The notes under the pieces are model-generated. The model worked only from the letters and a program-made list of their open reading frames with translations, was not told where the DNA came from and did no database searches. Below are positions 59,333 to 64,000 of a DNA stretch of 64,000 bases, piece after piece. The stretch comes from Channa striata (lineage: Eukaryota > Chordata > Actinopteri > Anabantiformes > Channidae). The stretch spans positions 7,581,203 to 7,645,202 of the forward strand of contig CM065189.1 of assembly GCA_033026295.1 (NCBI GenBank), given 5' to 3'. A program made the position numbers and the translations under genes. Position 1 is the stretch's first letter; each line of letters opens with the position of its first letter.

Positions 59333-61556
59333 TGAGCATGAAAAATGATGAGCTATTATTATCTCATGTAGGTTAATCAGGCCATAAATGTTACACAGAA
59401 TAACTGGGATCCTCTGACTCCATGTCCCTTCCCTCCAGATGTATATCTGTCATAACAAAGCAGGAGGAGCGAGCATTTTAAAAGATGAAGCCCTCCGAGT
59501 CAAGCCACCCGAGACAGACAAGATTCATGATGCCGCGGAGGTTGTTTTTTTTCTTTTGGCGAGATTGAGTGGATAAAGACGTGACATCTCTGCTGACATC
59601 TTATTAATTCATAAGCTGCTCCCTGTGGCAGAGGCAAGACAGAAATAATGGTTCGGTTCAGAACTGCCGCAATGCTTCGCGTTAACACTGCTGTGACAAC
59701 GCAGGACCATGTAATGAGAGTTTTGAGGGTGTCATGTTCAACAAATGAAGTTAAGAAGAATGTCTGCTGCTGCCGCTGCTGCGGCGTGTGCGTTTCTCAA
59801 ATATCAGCACAACGGTGAAGCGTTTGGACCAGTGACAGTCTGTTTATTTCCGCCGTGGATGTTCAGTTCCAAGACTTGAAGTGGTCAAAGGGATTTGATT
59901 TGCAACAGATGCCTGAAAGTGTGTTGCCAGCATCAAGTTTTCCTCTCAGATGGAGGGAGAAAGACAGAGTGAAATGCTTGTCTGCCTCTGCTCTCCTCCT
60001 CTGTGTCCTCGTCCCATGGAAAGAGCTCTCAGAGACAGCAGGGAGTGGAACTTGTGGCATTTACCGATCAGCAGAAGCTTCCAGGAAGGATGCAGGGAGG
60101 ATAATGAGGCTTCCTGGGCAGGCAGGGATCAAGGTGGATGTAGGCCACATCAGGAGGCTGCTCCACTGGTCAGGACTCACCGTGGGACAAAAACTCTTCA
60201 TTAAATGAGGACTTGTCAAGATCCATACAAACGGGAGCCGCTCCATTTTTAGCCAGCCATTTTGAAACACGCCGCGCTGGTATTGCTGTCTGTGGCTCCT
60301 GAACACCACGTGTCTCAGTGGGCTTCAAAGGCGACAGTTCTTGGCCCAGCATGAGAAGACGACTAATAAAAAAGGCCTTAAAAATAACTTTAGCACAGGT
60401 GTGACAGTGTGAGAAGCTTCAGGACAGAGAGCCACGCTGCAGGTGGAGATGACAAGGTGACGCAGCTGTCGGTTAATGACGTTACTGTTACATTAGAACT
60501 AATGCAGAGCAGTATCGATATGCAGACAGCCTAATGGATTTTACTGTTTGAGTTTATTGTTTTATATTATGTTCCATATGAATGCAGACAATCACTGCAG
60601 ACAGACAACTCTGCTGTTATAGTAAGTGGTATCATATTCCACTTATATAAACTATAATTTGCTGAGTTTGCTAATACTAATCACGCCACACTTCACTGTA
60701 GTCGGTGCAACACCGGCCGAGGGTCAATCATGTCTCCTAAAAATGATGTTTCTATGCATTGGAAGGATGTTCCAGTGCAACAAATATAATTTCTTTTTAT
60801 CTAATGCAACATTGTTTTTTTTTTGAATCAGTAATTGAGTCACACAGAGGTAGTCGGGGCACATGGTGGGCAAACCATGTGCAGGACCTTCACACCGCAG
60901 ACCAAAAATCCTGTGGGTGGTAAAGTTCAAAAACCAAAAGCACTTTGGTAAAGGTTAGGCAAACGTTACAGTTGATGATACAGATTAAAGGTTGATAAAC
61001 AAATTAAACCTTAACCCTAACACATTAATAATATAACTAGTAATAATAAAAAATGCACATTCATTTATGATCAAAAATGGTCCTAAGTGTATATGAAAAA
61101 CATATAGTAAAATGATATGACAACAGTGATATAAGAACAAATGCTGGCATCTACTGTGACACATTTTTTCTAAATTAATTTGAATTAATTTGTGATTAAG
61201 GAACATTTGCACCAGTTAATGTGCGTTAAATAATATTAGTTAAGGGGATATAATTTCTGCAACCAAATATATAAACAAGAAGTTAACCCAGTAAGAACAG
61301 GAGCAAAAATAGCATGACACTAATTGACATGAGCAAGGTAACACGCTACGTCCAAACAAGAACCAAAAACTGTTTCCTGGGGCTGCGAAAAGTAGGAAAA
61401 ACCATAAGCAAAAGCTTTATGATCAATCCAGTCAGTGAAAGTAACACAAGCAGACTGAGCTCAGAGCAAAACAGGAAGAATATTACAGAGTAGAACATTA
61501 GAGTAAAGAAGGGAGGAGGACCATGAAGGTTCATGATGGTGAGACGACACAGAGCA

Positions 61557-61624
61557 GTGTGTGTGTGTGTGAGTGTGTGTGTATGTGCTGTGTGTGTGTA
61601 TGTGCTGTGTGTGTGTGTGTGTGT
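61557..61624. repeat. Compound (TG)n microsatellite
   Basis: A 68-bp TG tract containing two copies of a longer GTATGTGCTGTGTGTG unit. Confidence 0.9.
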
Positions 61625-62710
61625 AAACCAGGGCAGAGATCAGGCCCAGCAACCGAAACAAAACACAGTCCAAGATGTGGATTCTGACACTTCATTTGTG
61701 ATTCAGCAAATATGTTATTTTCTTTGCTGCATTATCATCTCATTTTCTGTTTCAAATTCAAGTTTTATTTTTTCTTTTAATGTTGGGAAATATGAAATGA
61801 GCAAATGGAGCCACGCTTCTTCACTTTTCCCACAAGAAAGTTTAGAAATAGCTTAAAACGTCATGTAAAACACAATTATGTTCAGTAGGAAAAGTCATGC
61901 AAAGTGGCAATGTTTTAACACATTAATCCTCTCATTCTGTTATTAACTCTGTGGATCGATTATGGATTGAAAGATTTATACATCGTATTTCACGCTTAAT
62001 TCTGCTGCTGGAAGTTGTCACTGTCTCACCCGTTTTATACCAGAAAACTTTTGGAATGAGAAATACAAAGTTTGAGATCTCATTATCTACGTGAGCTTGT
62101 CTGCATCCCAAACAGGTTTGGACAATCCCGACAATTCAGGCCGTTCTTTGAGATGTGGAAGCCTTTTGAAGTGTGTGTTTGATGTGAAGCCCTGCTGAGG
62201 TATAACTCAGCTCTCCACAGATGGGTGCTCCTGCCTTTGGTTTCCTCAGGTGTTTCCTGTGTGGGTGATGCCATTCTGCTAGATGACTCCAGGTGTTTTC
62301 TCATCGCTGCTCTATGCAGCAAATGGATATTTCATGAATGGAAGATTCAAGTTTTTGTGAAGTTTGTTCAGCTAAGTTGAGATGTTCAGGGTCATAAAGC
62401 GTCTGAGTAAAGAACACAAATGCGGCACACATGCCTGCTACCAAGTCAGTTCTAGCTCTGTATCAACTCCCACACACCACTTCCGACACGCTTTGATTTA
62501 TTAATGTCGCGTCCTAACCTACTGCCACTTACCCCTCGCTGTATGCTCAATGAAATATGTATGGCTGACGCATGACAACAGGATGTCAAAGAGGAAACTG
62601 GAGGGAAACGGGCTGGTGCGAAGGGGAGGGGTCGTCATCGCCACGAGTCCTGACCTCGTTTGAAAGGTCATCGTGGGCGAACACCACCGAGTAAAGATCT
62701 AGCAGAGGAG

Positions 62711-62732
62711 AACACACACACACACACACACA
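62711..62732. repeat. (CA)n microsatellite
   Basis: 22 bp of CA repeats; a duplicated AT-rich unit (TAAAAGAAAAATATTAT) follows at 62,756-62,793. Confidence 0.9.
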
Positions 62733-64000
62733 GTGGTTTACACTGGGAAGTGAAATAAAAGAAAAATATTATATATAAAAGAAAAATATTATGTAAGATC
62801 TTCAAATCAGGTAAAAAAAGGAATGATTAAGCAGTTCCCTCAGTCAGACAAAAGGGCTGAGTCAGCCTTCAAGCACTTCACCTCCAATATGGTGAAAACA
62901 TGTATAAGTGGTTGATAAATTACTTTTCTTTGATGAAATGTTTCACTTTTATGAATTTTGTCAGAGGAATTTATCCCAGCAGGCAAATATGTGTTGAAAA
63001 TATATTAAGAATATTAACACTAATAACTTTATTTTCATTTTCAAAGGGCATTCAAAAAAACAAGTTAAAAAGTGCATTATAGGCATAAAACGCATTGCAG
63101 AATAAAATGTGAACAAAATTAACAAAATAAAATAGTATGGCCAAAATAAAGACACACATGACATAATGAGTCAATTCAGAAACATATAGGAGTCAAATAG
63201 ATGCATTTAGGAGAAATTAGTACATGAGTCATTGTAGTTGCAAATCATTTTCCACCATCTTCATATAAGTTTTATTATATCTAAAAAATAATTCTGGAAT
63301 AATTACATCTGCATGTGTGTGGCATTTTGAGACAATGTCTTGTTTTAAAATGTATGTATATGCAGAGAAAATGATCCAGTGTTGTGTAAAGTCTAACCAC
63401 GTGTCACGGCTTTCACAAACGAAGACAAACGGGGAGAAAATGGGGCTGAAGGGAGAAAGTTTGAAACGTCCATTTGGGTCTAATATACTGGACCTGGACC
63501 TTTTTTTGTCTTTTTCAGCCACTGTAAACATGTCTAGGGTTGGATATCATTTGAATTAATAATAGATGTGATTATTTTGTTTAATTCCAATGTTGGGTCT
63601 GTTACTATGGAAACAAAGAAAATCAACTTCTTGCAGTGATCCACTTTGCCAAAGGTGGTTTGAGCTGCTATGAAATTCCTGCCAGTGCTGTGGATGTATA
63701 TACTGGGTGTGATATAGCTGCTTGTGTGTCTTAGATTAAGAACCGAACGCATCTCACGATCAAATAATTTCTGAACCAGGTCAACCCACTGCGCTGTATG
63801 AACAGCCCGATGGAAATCGACACCACAGCTCTCCTGTGAGCTTCGAGAGCCCTTCCTGAGCACCTAAAGCAGGGATGAGGACTCCAGGTGTCACAGGGGA
63901 GACGAGAAAGAGTCACAGAGAGGAAGAACGAATCGTAAATAAAGTAGATCGAGAACAACAGGACGGGGTGAACGGGAAAGACAGACGGCAAAGATGTGAA

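Larger units (their letters stand above)
56631..64000. other. Intergenic region downstream of nptx1
   Basis: No convincing exon. The longest frame (59,855-60,208, 117 codons) lacks splice or composition support. It holds a MITE-like palindrome and CA/TG microsatellites. Confidence 0.6.

Noticed and set aside
59855..60208. 117-codon plus-strand frame downstream of nptx1
   Set aside because: No splice or poly(A) context, composition not protein-like, and an overlapping frame is equally open.
63534..63863. 109-codon minus-strand frame
   Set aside because: No family recognised and no start-site or splice support. It might be repeat-derived but I could not place it.

Overview
This is a stretch of teleost fish nuclear genome. 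The signs are spliced vertebrate genes with GT-AG introns, AT-rich introns, CpG-rich promoter patches, many CA/TG microsatellites, and fish-type dispersed repeats (Tc1-like remnants, SINE/L2-type 3' tails ending in 'GGCGCTAAATAAATAAA'). I could not fix the species.

Layout. Positions 1-30,459 hold the 5' part of rptor (Raptor, the mTORC1 scaffold) on the minus strand. Three coding exons (30,459-30,298; 12,654-12,552; 10,784-10,702) give residues 1-116. The rest of the gene lies beyond position 1. A CpG-rich promoter and probable 5' UTR exon sit at about 31.15-32.15 kb. Positions 35.1-37.4 kb (minus) and 37.5-45.4 kb (plus) hold two unrecognised small candidate genes that I assembled from splice signals. 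Their start codons lie 148 bp apart, pointing away from each other. The minus-strand candidate encodes a basic, helix-rich protein of about 127 residues in three exons. The plus-strand candidate encodes a lysine-rich protein of about 112 residues in three exons, ending in a strongly coding-like exon at 45,196-45,346 with a poly(A) signal 53 bp after the stop. These exons are short, so a plain ORF scan misses them. Positions 52.5-56.6 kb hold a complete nptx1 (neuronal pentraxin 1): five coding exons, 423 residues, a TATA box and a 3' UTR with poly(A) signal. Positions 56.7-64 kb look intergenic, with microsatellites and a palindromic MITE-like element.

How the genes relate. rptor (minus) and nptx1 (plus) are transcribed away from each other, as their human orthologues are on 17q25.3, so the locus is an old syntenic block. 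rptor serves nutrient/growth signalling and nptx1 is a secreted synaptic organiser. The sequence suggests no direct functional link, although both promoters carry a perfect cAMP-response element palindrome. Most of the rest is intron and decayed mobile elements. No RNA gene, CRISPR array or viral insertion was recognised.
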